Origin: Porphyromonadaceae bacterium UBA2720
GTDB taxonomy: Bacteria; Bacteroidota; Bacteroidia; Bacteroidales; Muribaculaceae
DNA: 5,564 nucleotides
Assembly (NCBI GenBank): GCA_002353885.1
Contig: DEKO01000125.1
Coordinates: 396 to 5,959 of the forward strand
Direction: 5' to 3'
The translations under genes were made by a program, and so were the position numbers. Shown in pieces: positions 5,548 through 5,564 of this stretch (position 1 is its first letter; every line of letters begins with the position of its first letter). Under the pieces are notes generated by a model, which did not search any database, was not told the origin of the DNA, and worked only from the letters and a program-made list of their open reading frames with translations.

Positions 5548-5564
5548 ATAACCACGAAGTGCTC

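Larger units (their letters stand above)
5335..5564. other. 230-bp gene-free repeat-rich tail
   Basis: No reading frame with a credible start, codon pattern or recognisable product is seen on either strand. Almost the whole stretch is taken up by four distinct repeats (hairpin, GGTTARR heptamers, GTAG palindrome, CACAGAT inverted repeat). No tRNA, CRISPR unit or insertion-sequence end is seen. Confidence 0.7.

Overview
The window looks like chromosome from a fairly GC-rich member of the Bacteroidales. Three things point there: lipoproteins and outer-membrane proteins of families found mainly in Bacteroidetes (DUF6242, DUF6089), Bacteroidetes-type promoters (TTG, 19-20 bp, TAnnTTTG-like), and translation starts preceded by A-rich sequence instead of a Shine-Dalgarno. 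A gut lineage such as Muribaculaceae or Prevotellaceae would fit, but the genus cannot be fixed from this sequence. Genes are rich in G and C; the intergenic stretches are strongly AT-rich.

Layout. Positions 1-2277 carry a leftward cell-envelope operon: a DUF6242 surface-type lipoprotein (2277 to 802), a DUF6089 outer-membrane beta-barrel-like protein (794 to 126), then the first 21 codons of uppS (65 to beyond the left edge), the undecaprenyl diphosphate synthase that makes the lipid carrier for peptidoglycan and O-antigen. A 160-bp AT-rich divergent promoter region (2278-2437) separates it from rightward prmC (2438-3286), the methyltransferase of release factors. The stop codon of prmC lies inside an 11-bp-arm palindrome that resembles an interspersed REP-type repeat.

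The most unusual gene is at 3379-5334. It encodes a predicted lipoprotein in which a divergent nucleoside-hydrolase domain is joined to a C-terminal zeta-toxin-like P-loop kinase domain with an intact Walker A motif. A glycosidase that should release ribose, joined to an ATP-using kinase and apparently exported, is hard to explain with known pathways. It is the best candidate here for a new biochemical system.

The last 230 bases (5335-5564) hold no gene but are a patchwork of four unrelated repeats: a perfect 18-bp hairpin, four heptamers GGTTARR, a GTAG-headed REP-like palindrome, and a nested CACAGAT/ATCTGTG inverted repeat.
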